From Ectocarpus siliculosus (taxonomy: Eukaryota; Sar; Phaeophyceae; Ectocarpales; Ectocarpaceae), in NCBI GenBank assembly GCA_000310025.1, contig FN649733.1:2130232-2162778 (forward strand): 32,547 nt of DNA, in the 5' to 3' direction. Every line of letters starts with the position of its first letter. Position 1 is the first letter of the stretch. The position numbers and the translations under genes were made by a program. Shown one piece after another: positions 1 to 11,042 of the stretch. Below the pieces are notes generated by a model. That model made no database searches. It worked only from the letters and a program-made list of their open reading frames with translations, and was not told the origin of the DNA.

Positions 1-11
1 CCCTCTTGGGA

Positions 12-32
12 CCCCCCCCCCCCCCCCCCCCC
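12..32. repeat. Poly-C tract (21 C)
   Basis: Uninterrupted run of 21 C at the left edge. Similar long C or G runs recur across the window (2960-2979, 11043-11060, 19588-19606, 32520-32539), so this is a feature of the genome or its assembly. Run lengths may be unreliable. Confidence 0.9.
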
Positions 33-136
33 TTCCGATCGCTCCGTCCCGGCATTACATGGATGCGAGGCCTATGGTCTACCGACTACGGCGTGCATAT
101 ACATTAGTGCCCCCCTTGTATTTCTCCGTCTTCTCC

Positions 137-193
137 GAGGATTCGTGGTCAATCAAAGGTGTAACAGCTAAGGCATGTGATGCGAAACATGAG
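137..193. repeat. Dispersed repeat, copy 1
   Basis: This block shares an ordered set of words with 19607-19655: a core reading gagga(t/c)tcgtggtcaat, then aggcatg, then aaacatgag, with similar spacing and a following C-rich stretch. A related word (atggtctaccgact, near 74) also matches the second copy, which has atggtctaccaact. It is probably a small dispersed element. No coding capacity or termini could be defined. Confidence 0.45.
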
Positions 194-250
194 TACGCCC
201 CTCCCCTCCCCCCCGCACGCGAAACGCCCACCTCTGTTTTGGAAACCCAG

Positions 251-370
251 GTTTCCGAACTGGCTTCGGCATCCCCCGAGGCCGTGGTGGAAGGCTTGCT
301 GAGCGCCAAGGGAGGGCTGAGCAAGAGTGCCCGGCAAGCCCTGCTAGAAAGGCTATCTTCTTCCTCGTGA
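251..370 (+). CDS. Probable 3'-terminal exon of an unidentified gene entering from the left
   Basis: A pyrimidine-rich stretch ending in acccag at 250 is followed by an open frame of 39 codons that ends in TGA at 368-370. The peptide starts VSELASASPEAVVEGLL, continues with a lysine/serine-rich stretch and ends in four serines. It is alanine- and leucine-rich and probably helical. I do not recognise the family. The frame is also open upstream to an ATG at 59, but that part runs through the dispersed repeat at 137-193, so I prefer the spliced reading. The rest of the gene would lie outside the window. It could also be a chance frame. Confidence 0.33.
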   Translation, partial: VSELASASPEAVVEGLLSAKGGLSKSARQALLERLSSSS

Positions 371-2959
371 AGTTATTTGGGTGCAGTACTACTGTATGCA
401 GTCCAACCTGGCGGGACAAGGACGAAAAGGAGCAGAGACTTCCGGGGTGTAAGGACCGGTGGTACCCGATGATACAATCAATCAAGAGCCTTCGTCATTT
501 TTTTTTCTTGGCTTGAGATGAACCTCAGATTTTTTTCTCGGCTTGAGTGATTGTAGCTTCTGTGTCACCCACGTGTTGTTTTTGTGTGTTCGGTGGGTGC
601 TGTCATCTGTTTTTCGGAGGATTCATCGTTTTCAAAAGATAGCCTAGCATGCCAGGCGATAGAGTTGGCGGATGGATATGTTTGTGTGCGTTTGTGAAGA
701 ATAGGTCCACCAGGCAGTGGAAACCTACAGTATGCAGTATTGGGTACGCGGGGACTTGTGGGGGGGGGGCGGGGGGCTGGAGGGTGCTAGGCACACGTCC
801 ATCAGGGTTTCGTTGTTTGTTTGTGTTCCGGGTTGGTAATCGTCCGTTTCACGTTTTGAGGAAGTCAGGGTACATCTAAATATGTGTGTGTCGCTGCCGT
901 GTACATCGTTGACAAGAGAGGAGTGTTGTGTGCGCAGCAGAAACAGTACGCAGAGGCTACTGTACGGGGCGGAAAGAAACCAGAGGTGTGCGTCCGGGCG
1001 CGCCCCCGACGGGTCCGACAGATGATGTAGCGTACGGGGAGAGGGGGGGGGGGGCAGTTGTCACGGGGCTACAGACGACGGGGTTGACCATGATTGTCCG
1101 CCTAGCGCACTACATATAGAAGGCATGGGTGGACCGGGTGGGGTGGAAAGGGAGGGGAGGAGGCGGGATGCGACCGACGATGTCGAGATTCATGAAGCAT
1201 GGATCGCTTTCGCGGAAGTCGATTTTTAATGATTATATACTTTGCGTTTTCGCGCGCCGTTTTCAAGGAAGTCTAGTTGGTCTAGTGCTGTTTTATTGTG
1301 TAAACCACGTTGTTGTTGGTGATGCGTACATAGTATTAATAGCACGAAATTGTCCGTTTCTGGTCGCAGACTTTGGTCGTTTTGTGCCGAGTTGGCATGG
1401 GAGTTGGCATGGTGCGTGCACACAGTCGACGGCGTGTTGGGACCTGAGATCGGATGAACCGGTGCGTGTCCAGCCGCATCACAACGCAAGCGGAGAACAG
1501 GCTTTTGATCTCGAAGGGAAAACTAGATACGGTGTCAGCGGGTAGGGGGGGGGGGCATGCGGGCGAGCGATAACAGCCTGTCACCGGGCGCCACGTTTTG
1601 TGTTGGTGTTGGTCAGCCCCAGAATATGTGCGGGCGTCAGACTGCTGCTGCTGCTACTGCTGTTGACTTTGGGTGCGTGTCAGTTGGCGTGGCAGGATAG
1701 AGGGTACTGAACGAATGTGCATATGCAAGTACATTTTTAGCATATCATGGAATTCTCCAAAAGCAATAATTTCATATGCATAATAGTATCCAGAAACAAT
1801 TTTTTCGGGTCAACAAAGATTATCGTGGGAGACATCACGCCGTCCAAACGTTTACCATCAGGGAAGCAAGCATCCTTCCCATCCCATCCCATCCCGTCCC
1901 AACAAGAGGGGACGGAAAATGGAGACTGTACATCGCAACCTACAAGAAGCTTTGGCCGCCATCTATCAAACAACCCAGGAGGCCCAAGAGACGCTTCGTA
2001 CAGAATGCGTGACAGCATAGCATACATATGGGCTTGGTCGTTGAACGCGTGCAGTGTGATGTGTTTTTGTTTTCGACGGGTGTCGAGGGACCCAGGTCAC
2101 CAAACACTTTCTCCCCGACAACCTACGCCTGTCAAGCGGCCGGCAAGCTTAGCCCATGGACAAAGGAAGTGGTATGCATACACCCACCGATCAAACACTG
2201 GTTGGTAATAATAATTTGTGGGTGTCTTTGGACATACCGCGTTGACACATGCACACGCCGATGGGAACACAACAGGTGAGCTTCGAAGCCATCTCGTACT
2301 TAAGACAAGAAATTGACGAGCCTTGAGCGTGGTGACACAAGTGACATAACAGGTCACACGCGTCTCCGTAGCCTACCTTCACACGAGTTTTTCGTATGGG
2401 GAAATCATATCACCAAAACTAAATGCACATTCCGCTCAAATCTCACGGTTCGTTCGTTCACCCGAATCGTGTGAATTTTCTCGAAAAATATATTGGAAGG
2501 TCAGGACTCGGGGCTATTCCACCGCTACCGCGAATCCACGACGAAGTCTAGAAAAAAACTAGAGACGGTGTTAACTCCCGGCCGGCCACAGCAGTGCGTC
2601 GTGCCCGCATTTTTCGTGCGGACGACGCCATCCTAAAACCCTTCAAAATACAAAAATTGGTGCACTTGGCGGCATATAAAAAGAAACACAAAGAACACCT
2701 GGCGGCATTCTTAACACAACAGAAGCGCACGGTCTACGTCTAGCACACACCCGTACGATACCCGAAACAGTTACCCGTGCAAAAGATATAACACGCACTT
2801 TACACCCTCCCACAACACAGCATAGTAGTAGTAACCCGACAACGGAGTGCTGGGGACTCCGCAAGGGTTTCCACTAAAGGCGGGTAACGACTCGAATTTA
2901 TTTTCTCGATGGCAGTTCCAGGGGCAACCCCACTTTAAGAATAGCCACGTCATAGCGCT

Positions 2960-2979
2960 CCCCCCCCCCCCCCCCCCCC
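2960..2979. repeat. Poly-C tract (20 C)
   Basis: Twenty consecutive C followed by an A-rich stretch. Simple homopolymer with no coding meaning seen. Confidence 0.9.
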
Positions 2980-4336
2980 AAACATAAAAAAGAAAAAAGG
3001 AGTCGGAAGCCCCAGTACCCCCCCCCGGGAAGTCGTCAAGCCCATTATCCTCGGTCTCTTGTGCACACAAAGGTGATGCGCAATGTTCTGGCGAAACCAC
3101 CCGGCATTCGCGGCCAAACGTGGCCGATCGATCGACGATGAATGCGGTCCGCAGGTACGGAGGCGAAGATAGGGGCCCAGAGATGGGGGCTGTGAAAGCC
3201 ATCTCCCCCCCCCGCTTCCGCTTCCTGATCATTCCGCACTGTTTAGGCCCTTGACGTTCTTGCTTGTCGCCCTCAAGGCGGCGGTCGAAAGGCGGCCGCA
3301 AGTCTTCCCGAGACGTCGCACCCTCATCTTTTTTTTTTGCTCATCCACGCTGCTGCGGCACACTACACGCGGTGGTGCTCTCACTGCACTGTTGTTGTTG
3401 GCAGCAGCGTGTCCGCGAGCGGCGCATCACCCCGATTCCTCTCTCGGGCGCACCGCCCGAGCTGAGAAGCTGCCGTGCGCCCGCAACGGACCTACAAAAG
3501 ATGGAGGCGTTCTTTCGTCCCGGGTATACTTGCGGCCTTACCCTCACCCGCCGCCACCGCCGGTGCTGCACGAGTCTGGACCAGCCAAGACACATGCACG
3601 GCATGAAGGGTGCGGGGGTGCGGGCGGAGGTCGCGACAGGCACACGAAGAGCGGCGGATGATAAGCCCGCGGTACAAATCGTCATCATGGTGTGTGTGCT
3701 TGATCCCTGCATCTCTGCTGGGCGCCGAGTGAGATAGTGACAAAACGTGATTGCTTTTCGTGGCGGAGGTACAAGACTACAGTAGCGGCGAGCTTCCGCC
3801 GGAAAGAAGAAGAGAGAAACAAGCCCATGAGACGAAACACTCAGCCCTCAAGTCTTAACCACGGAGAACACAACGCACCTATTTATGCATACACATGCAT
3901 CCCCTTCTTGCACCTAAAATCAATACACCTTCTTCGCCCGGCTGCCTTGAGCGTGATTCCAAGAGCGCTGTCTAGCACGAACGAACAGCGTACCACAAAT
4001 ACACACAGCTTGCAGGATCCCAAGCTTGGTTCACGAGCTGACAGACCACGGACTGCTCCCGTATCCTACCTGGAGGCTGAACCGAGTGGATGTTTGGCCC
4101 TCTTCTTCCGCCACCGCCTCCCCCGCTGTCATCGTCCCCGCCCCCCCCACCCCCACCCCCTCCCAGGTAGTTGTGATACCCACGCTCCTTCCTGGGCTTG
4201 CGCGTGGGCGTTTTCTGTGATTGTCGCCGAACGGATGGGATAGGAAGGGTCGGGGTAAAAGGAAGACCTTGCGTCGGACAGGGGTACGGAGGAGGCTTGG
4301 CCTGTACCACTAATTGGACGAGGTCGCTACAATTTG

Positions 4337-4505
4337 AATCCACCAGCCAGCCGGGGGTAGGGTTGCGCTGTAAAATCGCTTCTGCCTTTTCAATCCAACA
4401 GCCAAAGGGGGGTGGGGTTGCGCTGTAAAATTTGCCTCGACCAGACCTCTGCCTTTTCAATCCAATAGCCAGCGGGGGGTGGGGTGAGGTTGTCCTGAAA
4501 TCTCG
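4337..4505 (+). repeat. Degenerate tandem repeat, three units
   Basis: Three diverged units begin at 4337, 4392 and 4459. Each starts with aatcca(c/a)(c/t)agcca followed by a G-rich block, then (in the first two) gttgcgctgtaaaat, and the spacer ends in ctgccttttc. Unit lengths are about 55, 67 and 47 bp. The repeat inflates a 229-codon antisense frame (3972-4661) that I do not regard as a gene. Confidence 0.75.
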
Positions 4506-5362
4506 CTTCGAACACCCGCCTGTGGCCCGATGCTTGTCAGAACGCTTTGTCGACCAACTACTACTGACTCTCACCGCTGACATGGTGCCGAAGCTTCGAA
4601 CCCAGACGATGTTGGATTCCATGCGCCCGAACGGTTTGGTCCGGTCCAAGCCGCGGTCCAACCGAAGGGGGTTCGTTCACAAAAGCGGCCGGGGAAAAAA
4701 CGAAAACGTGTGGGTTCAATCCATCTACTACGCAGTGCAGCACAGGCTTGTCCCTAGTCGAACCCAACATCGAGTGCGATCCCCCAGGAACCTACATACG
4801 TAGGCCTCTCGCACTCCTGTCACAATGATGTTACTGCCATAGAATAAGCATTCACCAAGTACTACACATGTACCTCACTTCCACAATCTGGCACACTTCC
4901 AGAATCCACGGCGTCGTGGTTAATTCCCTTGGACTGGGCCGCCCACATGAACAACATTAGTCTCATAACCGAATGCGGGCGACTTACAAGAGGCCGATGA
5001 TGTTCAGAACCTTCCAGAACATCTCCATGATGATGCTTGGCCTGAACACGGACCGCTGCGCGACCACTTGCCCTAAAAAATTAAAAGCACCAGCAGCAGC
5101 GGCAGTTTGGAGGGGGTTAGAAGTTAGAAGGGGCAGCGGATATAAACAAGCACATCTTTCCCCGTATTAGAGTCATGGTGTGCATAGCAAGAATATAGGT
5201 ACGTGTTTTGATTCGTTGAGCGCCGTACGAGCTGCTGCCATTCGCCTGGCGGGCGGCTTCCAAATCGCCACGCCTCGGTGGCACAAACATCCGGCTACCG
5301 TTCTACGCGGCAGTTGCTACTCAGGGTAAATAAACAGGACGAAACACACACAGGGTACATAC

Positions 5363-5589
5363 CCCTTGGCGTTTCCATACACCAACCACAACGCCAGCGT
5401 GAGGTTGCCACCGGCATTTTCGTCTTTCGAGTACTTGTACCTCCTGCCTAAATGCGCCGATACGGCTACGGCGGTTCTAGGCTCCAACCACATAGACGTC
5501 GTCTGCTCTTTGTTTGTCTCCCCTACAGCGTGCGCTGCGCTCTCTCTCACGACAATCTCCGCCAACGAGTTAGATATCTCTCTCCAGGG
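5363..5589 (-). CDS. Candidate internal exon of an unidentified minus-strand gene
   Basis: On the minus strand an acceptor-like gattcttccag is followed from 5589 by 75 open codons and two bases. The stretch ends at a donor-like GG|gtatgt (intron side starting at 5362). The peptide starts PWREISNSLAEIVVRESA and contains HLGRRYKYSKDENAGG, which looks like a folded protein rather than low complexity. A possible next exon starts at 5294 after a 68-base intron and would begin (G)RMFVPPRRGDLEAARQ, in phase. I cannot name a family. The opposite strand also carries a 119-codon open frame (5366-5725), so strand and reality are uncertain. Confidence 0.28.
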
Positions 5590-7303
5590 CTGGAAGAATC
5601 GCACACCGAGAGGGCAGGAGTGCCACATGCTACCGCTGGGTGGGCTCCCTTGCTTGTCAACGACACCTTTAGCTGTTTGTCCCATCGTTTGTCTACCTTT
5701 TGAGCACTTTGTCTGTCTGGAATGATTGCGGTGTGTGTAATACCATCGCGCCCTTGATGCTGTAGACTATTATGACAATGTAAGAAACATCCGCCTCTTC
5801 CACTTGCACGGATACCCTTGGTTGCTGAGAGAGGTTCGACCAAACGCGATTCACCGCCCGGATCGCTCATATGTACCGTAGAACGGTGCCACACATCGTG
5901 CGAAGAGAGAGGTGGCACACACCCTACACCATTGGAGAACATAAGGACCCTTCTACTTCGTACACGACTACAATTCATCGGCAGTATAGATGATACACCT
6001 TCGCTCCGAAGAGAAACGTGCTACAGTATCAGTTGTCAACCGTGATATCTATTAAGGAATAATATAAACACACACAGAAAGACTACCCATTCGAGATATA
6101 CCCACAGTCGAACGGGATGTGGTGGAGTCTTTTCAGTGAGTGGAGGGAAACCGGCTAGGTACTGGACTTATTTTGAGTCTTTTTAAGTCTATACACTGAT
6201 GATTTATACCAGTGATGCCAGCTGGTGCTAAGTACAAATCTATCTTCCAGGCTCTGGGGATGCACGCCTTACAGCTGTGGTAGTGTATCAACTGCTGCAG
6301 ATAGTGTAGAGCCGTACCATTGTCGGGGCGAGGCGGGGCAAACTAGAGAAAAGCACTACTATTTCATTACACCGGGAGGAAAACAGCAGTGCAGCATAAC
6401 GGCATGGTCAACAAAGCGGGTCGTGCAGAGCTATGAAACAGCAGTAGCCTAGAAGAGCGGCACCACCGCTACACAAAATAGCGGCGGAACAGCAGTAGCG
6501 GCGAGCGTCCAGCGTCCAGTCACTCTCGCCACTACGCAACACGGCCGAACGTACTGATGTTCTTCTCCTCATCAGGAAAGGTTCACTTGAACTGCAAATG
6601 CAGCTAATGGTGGGCAGTCATCTATCTACCTCAGCCGCCGTACCCAACACGAAGTTTGCGCGTACTTGCACGGCAAGAGGGCAGCTGCGGAGGCAACCCA
6701 ACCGTAACCGGTACAAGTCTTGACCACGTCGGCACGTGTTCAACAGACAGTAGTCGCACGAACGCCTGATTCCTCCGCATCCCCGAAATGGCGATGCGAT
6801 TTTGTGTCTCTCTCTGTCCAGGACTTGTCTCACCATCTCGAATGTAAGGCATCTTGGCGTTGACGTGTGTTGCGCGCTCGCGCGCCAAGCCGTGCGACCC
6901 CACTTCTGCTTCAGCGTGTGGTACACCAGAAGGTGGAAGGTGGAAGCCGCCTTCTTGAGCGGCAACAAGGGGGCTCCGGGGCTTCGGGGAAAAGACGGAA
7001 TTGCATGACACCCTCTCAAAACCAGTGGGCCAATCAGCATGCAGTTCATTTCCAGCTGTTGCCTTTTCTAGCAGAACATACGCATTTGTACATCGCCCTG
7101 ATCCCTCTCAGCCACACACACGTACACAACCGCCCGCTTCTTCTGCCCCCGACCAAAAGCAATATCTTCACTGGGCCCACCCGACTACTACTCACTTCCC
7201 TCACACGGCAGCAGCCGCGTTCCGACGACAAGGTTACGAAAAGGAACTTGAAGAAGATATAAGAGCTCGACCACAATCAAGAGCAAGGCCACAGAAGCAC
7301 GCC
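5590..7303. other. Stretch without a confident gene
   Basis: Mixed-frame open stretches exist on both strands. On the minus strand, 5822-5978 and 6631-6860 read as moderately protein-like frames (for example MRRNQAFVRLLSVEHVPTW), but they have no recognisable domain and do not splice in phase to the candidate exon at 5363-5589. A donor-like AAGG|gtatcc ends the first of them. No repeats of note. Confidence 0.45.
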
Positions 7304-7814
7304 ATGGAACAAGCAGACAGCAATATGCAGGCCTGGAACCGCCAGTATGATCGCCAGCACGAGGCCAACAAGCGCAGGCACTCGCCGGTGAGCCCTCTCC
7401 CCACCCGCGCGAGCGCGCATTCGCCTGTTGTTGTTTGCCCGAGTACAGCGATCATCATCGCTTGATTTTTTGAAACACCACCACCAGATGTGTTTTTTTT
7501 GCGGTATCTCTGGTGAGGTCTGTCCCTTTTTTCTTACCCTTCCGCCCCCGCTGCCTCTTCCCTCCCTCGCACGCGCGCGGCCGCCGCCCTCGAACGAACC
7601 CTCCAGGTGTGCACCGAGGCCACCATGCGCGGGTACCGGTGCCTGAAAAGTGAGTTCGCCGCCCCCCATTGACTCGGTTCCTCGTTGCTGTCTTCTTTCA
7701 GATATTTGGCTCTTTGAGGAAACATGCATGGAACAGACATACAAGCAGTCGAAATGCATCCTACACATCGGCGGAAAGGAAGCCGCGCGCTGGCTTTCAT
7801 GTCATGTCGCATAA
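7304..7814 (+). CDS. Small twin-CX9C (CHCH-type) protein, probably mitochondrial
   Basis: Proposed exons are 7304-7387, 7607-7649 and 7702-7814, giving 79 residues. Introns start gtgagc and gtgagt and end in ctccag and tttcag, and phases agree. The ATG has a gccATGg context. Residues 1-28 are a charged helix. Then come C30-x9-C40 (CTEATMRGYRC) and C51-x9-C61 (CMEQTYKQSKC), separated by ten residues, with the first pair's end and the second pair split across an intron. Exact x9 spacing in both pairs is the hallmark of CHCH proteins, which are oxidised by Mia40 in the mitochondrial intermembrane space. The ten-residue loop resembles the COX23/CHCHD7 group as I recall it, but the residues after C61 do not. 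The 3' end is uncertain: exon 3 may splice to 9135-9289 instead of reading to TAA at 7812. Confidence 0.55.
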
Positions 7815-8533
7815 AAAGGGTTGTTGCTAACCCGGGAGAGCACCCCTTCATGCCGCGCTTGCTTCAATCCCGTGGCACCCCTCCCGCCTTACGTCTCTGC
7901 GTTTCGGCACCGGCCCCCGCAGGCTGTCTCTTGATTGGGATCGTTCGTTACTTGTGTTGAACTTTTTTCCTAGACAGCTCGCTCTAAAAAGAGGAGTGTT
8001 TCACCGTTCATTCACCCAAATCAACCGAAAATTATTTTCGGCTTGACAATCTATCCGTAGATTTTTTTATGGATACGTACGTCCAGTAGATAGAGCAGCA
8101 GGATACGGAAGACCGGTAGATATCAGTTTCTTTCAGCAGTAAGAGTACTGCTGCTGTTCACGTCTTCCGAGGCGCACGCAAATATCATCTTCCCCACCCA
8201 GGACATGTATGTATGTACTTGTAGTGCTTGCCACGTCGTCGTATAACTGGTGGGAATTGGTGGTCTTGATGACGTCCGAAGGCGAGGCTGCTGTACTACG
8301 GCCCTTTTACCCACAGGCACGTATCCGTTGCTCGCCAACCAGCGAAGCTCGCACCGTATCCATGGTGTGTACTTGCTCCCTCCGTATGAAGCTGGGTATG
8401 CATAGCAGGGTTAGGGACAACACTTGTAGGGTGTTTGCGGGCGGGCCTCTAATTATGGGCTTGAAAGTCGGGAGCAAGTTCGACATCTAGATGTGAATTA
8501 TTTGATTTCAAAACTGCTTGCGAAGACCGGATT

Positions 8534-8535
<2 letters not shown>

Positions 8536-8563
<28 letters not shown>
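8536..8563. repeat. (CT)14 microsatellite
   Basis: Perfect dinucleotide run in the stretch between the CHCH-type exons and the candidate exon at 9135. Confidence 0.9.
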
Positions 8564-8568
<5 letters not shown>

Positions 8569-9134
8569 GATCTCTATTGATTGCGCTTGCCATATAGTTG
8601 GCTCGTCTACCGCGCGCAAAGAATGTACGAAAGAGGCACCACACACCACACACTGCTGTATACCACGCCTCTTGCTGGCATGTGGCTCCTGTGACATTGT
8701 GCTGGGCACACGCCCCATATCGCACTCTTCACTCAGATCACGCGGATGCAAAAGCCGATCGCCACGGAGCCTTTTGAAAGCGCCCCTACTCCGTGCTATT
8801 GGCTGTGATATCTGTTTGCCGGGTAGGTAGGCCGACCCTGAGAGGGGTAGCGTGCTGCGCAACGCGTGAGCTTTTTCCTTCCGAGCGGCGAATGCGCTGT
8901 GTGTTGTTGTCTGTCATCGTGTTTGTAAACGTTCAGCCGCCGTCACTGCAGAGCGTGTGTCGTGAGGTGCTGTCCAACGAGCAGCATGTATGTGTGCAAA
9001 CGAACCTCCTACATATGCATATTACCCCCTGCAATCGAGCCGATCGAATCAATCTACACGCCAGTCATGCACGAGAGCCGTCCACGACCCCCACCCACCC
9101 CTCCCCGTTCCCGGAATCTGTTGTACGCACGTAG

Positions 9135-9289
9135 GGTCCAACGGCGTTCGGAGCCAGTGCCAGGAACTCCTGAACGCGGTGTACCAGTGCCGCAGCCCCG
9201 AGATGCAGCAGTCGACCCTCGAACGCAAGCCCACCGCCGCCGCCGCCGCCATCACGGCCGGCCCTTCCACTGGGGACTCCGTGGCATGA
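9135..9289 (+). CDS. Candidate terminal exon with a further CX9C motif
   Basis: After an acceptor-like gtacgcacgtag (ending 9134) the frame reads SNGVRSQCQELLNAVYQCRS. It contains CQELLNAVYQC, again exactly C-x9-C. It then becomes alanine- and threonine-rich and stops at TGA 9287-9289. The exon begins two bases into a codon. Joining it to 7702-7814 therefore needs a phase-1 donor, and only weak candidates exist (for example tcaT|gtcatg near 7800, or non-GT sites). It could be the last exon of the CHCH-type gene, giving three CX9C motifs. It could also belong to a separate small gene, or be a chance frame. The (CCG)n at 9237-9251 encodes the alanine run. Confidence 0.33.
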
Positions 9290-10158
9290 AATTGAAGGGG
9301 TTTTCCAACCCCTCCCTCAACACACAGCCGCCGCCACGACTTAATTAAGATTTAGAAGGGGTGCCTGCAAAGTCGGTATGTGGGGACCCATGCGTCGTTC
9401 GTACCACCTTTTTTTAAAGCGCTACTGATACGGTTGTGATTTACACCGGAGTATTAAGCGGAAAATATTGTGTCCGTTGTAACGGATTGATTGACGGATT
9501 TATTCGACGAAGAAAGTGGTTTTAATAGTAGCGTACTTGTAAATGTAGCACCGGCGTGAAATGAAAAGCGCCTGATTAGTTTCGGCACACGTGGGGCCGG
9601 TGTGCCTGGCGGCAAGCCAAGGCGCTCGTGTGCATGTTTTCGGGGGTGCTCGTGTGAACAGGGCAGGAAAGTAAAAGGGCGCGGCAAGAGAGAGGGAGAG
9701 AGAAGCAAACGTGGAGTGAGTGCTTCTGTTTTATTTATTTCACGTACAAATATTTGGATGTATACGCACCAGAACAAGAGCGAGGGTGGTAGTGCGCATA
9801 AGCAGCAGCAGCAGCAGCAGCGCTGTGTACGGTCGTAGATACCTGTTGTTTCCGCATAATGGGCGGCCGGAGTACATGAACATGCGAGGGTTGTTGTTCC
9901 CGCTGTTGGTTCCCACGGGGAGAGGGGAGCGGACGATAGTGATATTCGCTCTTGGTACAACATTTTTCTGGTTACAGCATAGTTTTTCCTCGAGTCCGGA
10001 GAGGGTAAAGCCCTGGGGTGGAACGTTTTTTCCGGGGGGGGGGGGGGGGGTGGGGAAGAGCTTTGTGTGTCTCGGGGAGAGAAGACTGGGGATGATTTTA
10101 TTCGATGGTTGTCCGGGCTGAGAGGTGGTGCGTGCGTCTGAGCATTGGCATGACCACT
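9290..10158. other. Non-coding or unassigned stretch left of the assembly gap
   Basis: No exon with convincing splice signals. It holds an (AGC)n microsatellite at 9801-9821, a purine-rich stretch near 9686-9712 and a poly-G run near 10036-10050. Confidence 0.5.
9801..9821. repeat. (AGC)7 microsatellite
   Basis: Seven perfect trinucleotide units outside any recognised gene. Confidence 0.9.
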
Positions 10159-11042
10159 NNNNNNNNNNNNNNNNNNNNNNNNNNNNNNNNNNNNNNNNNN
10201 NNNNNNNNNNNNNNNNNNNNNNNNNNNNNNNNNNNNNNNNNNNNNNNNNNNNNNNNNNNNNNNNNNNNNNNNNNNNNNNNNNNNNNNNNNNNNNNNNNNN
10301 NNNNNNNNNNNNNNNNNNNNNNNNNNNNNNNNNNNNNNNNNNNNNNNNNNNNNNNNNNNNNNNNNNNNNNNNNNNNNNNNNNNNNNNNNNNNNNNNNNNN
10401 NNNNNNNNNNNNNNNNNNNNNNNNNNNNNNNNNNNNNNNNNNNNNNNNNNNNNNNNNNNNNNNNNNNNNNNNNNNNNNNNNNNNNNNNNNNNNNNNNNNN
10501 NNNNNNNNNNNNNNNNNNNNNNNNNNNNNNNNNNNNNNNNNNNNNNNNNNNNNNNNNNNNNNNNNNNNNNNNNNNNNNNNNNNNNNNNNNNNNNNNNNNN
10601 NNNNNNNNNNNNNNNNNNNNNNNNNNNNNNNNNNNNNNNNNNNNNNNNNNNNNNNNNNNNNNNNNNNNNNNNNNNNNNNNNNNNNNNNNNNNNNNNNNNN
10701 NNNNNNNNNNNNNNNNNNNNNNNNNNNNNNNNNNNNNNNNNNNNNNNNNNNNNNNNNNNNNNNNNNNNNNNNNNNNNNNNNNNNNNNNNNNNNNNNNNNN
10801 NNNNNNNNNNNNNNNNNNNNNNNNNNNNNNNNNNNNNNNNNNNNNNNNNNNNNNNNNNNNNNNNNNNNNNNNNNNNNNNNNNNNNNNNNNNNNNNNNNNN
10901 NNNNNNNNNNNNNNNNNNNNNNNNNNNNNNNNNNNNNNNNNNNNNNNNNNNNNNNNNNNNNNNNNNNNNNNNNNNNNNNNNNNNNNNNNNNNNNNNNNNN
11001 NNNNNNNNNNNNNNNNNNNNNNNNNNNNNNNNNNNNNNNNNN
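10159..11042. other. Assembly gap (884 N)
   Basis: Run of N. The right flank begins with 18 G (11043-11060), a homopolymer that probably stopped sequencing or assembly. Large open frames crossing the N run are artefacts. Confidence 1.

Larger units (their letters stand above)
371..5362. other. Long stretch without a confident gene
   Basis: Open frames here overlap on both strands and show no recognisable domain. The stretch holds a 20-base poly-C run (2960-2979), a degenerate tandem repeat (4337-4505) and short direct repeats such as gagttggcatgg near 1389-1411. An unassigned frame with an ATG near 3207 on the minus strand reads MAFTAPISGPLSSPPYLRT but lacks supporting neighbours. A small reading frame at about 5200-5294 on the minus strand could be a further exon of the candidate at 5363-5589. 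Confidence 0.5.

Noticed and set aside
2771-3301. 176-codon minus-strand frame containing MAFTAPISGP
   Set aside because: Runs through poly-G/C tracts and hydrophobic low complexity. The central 60 residues look somewhat protein-like, but no donor-acceptor chain or family was found.
3972-4661. 229-codon minus-strand frame
   Set aside because: Composed largely of the degenerate tandem repeat and glycine/proline low complexity, with no family resemblance.
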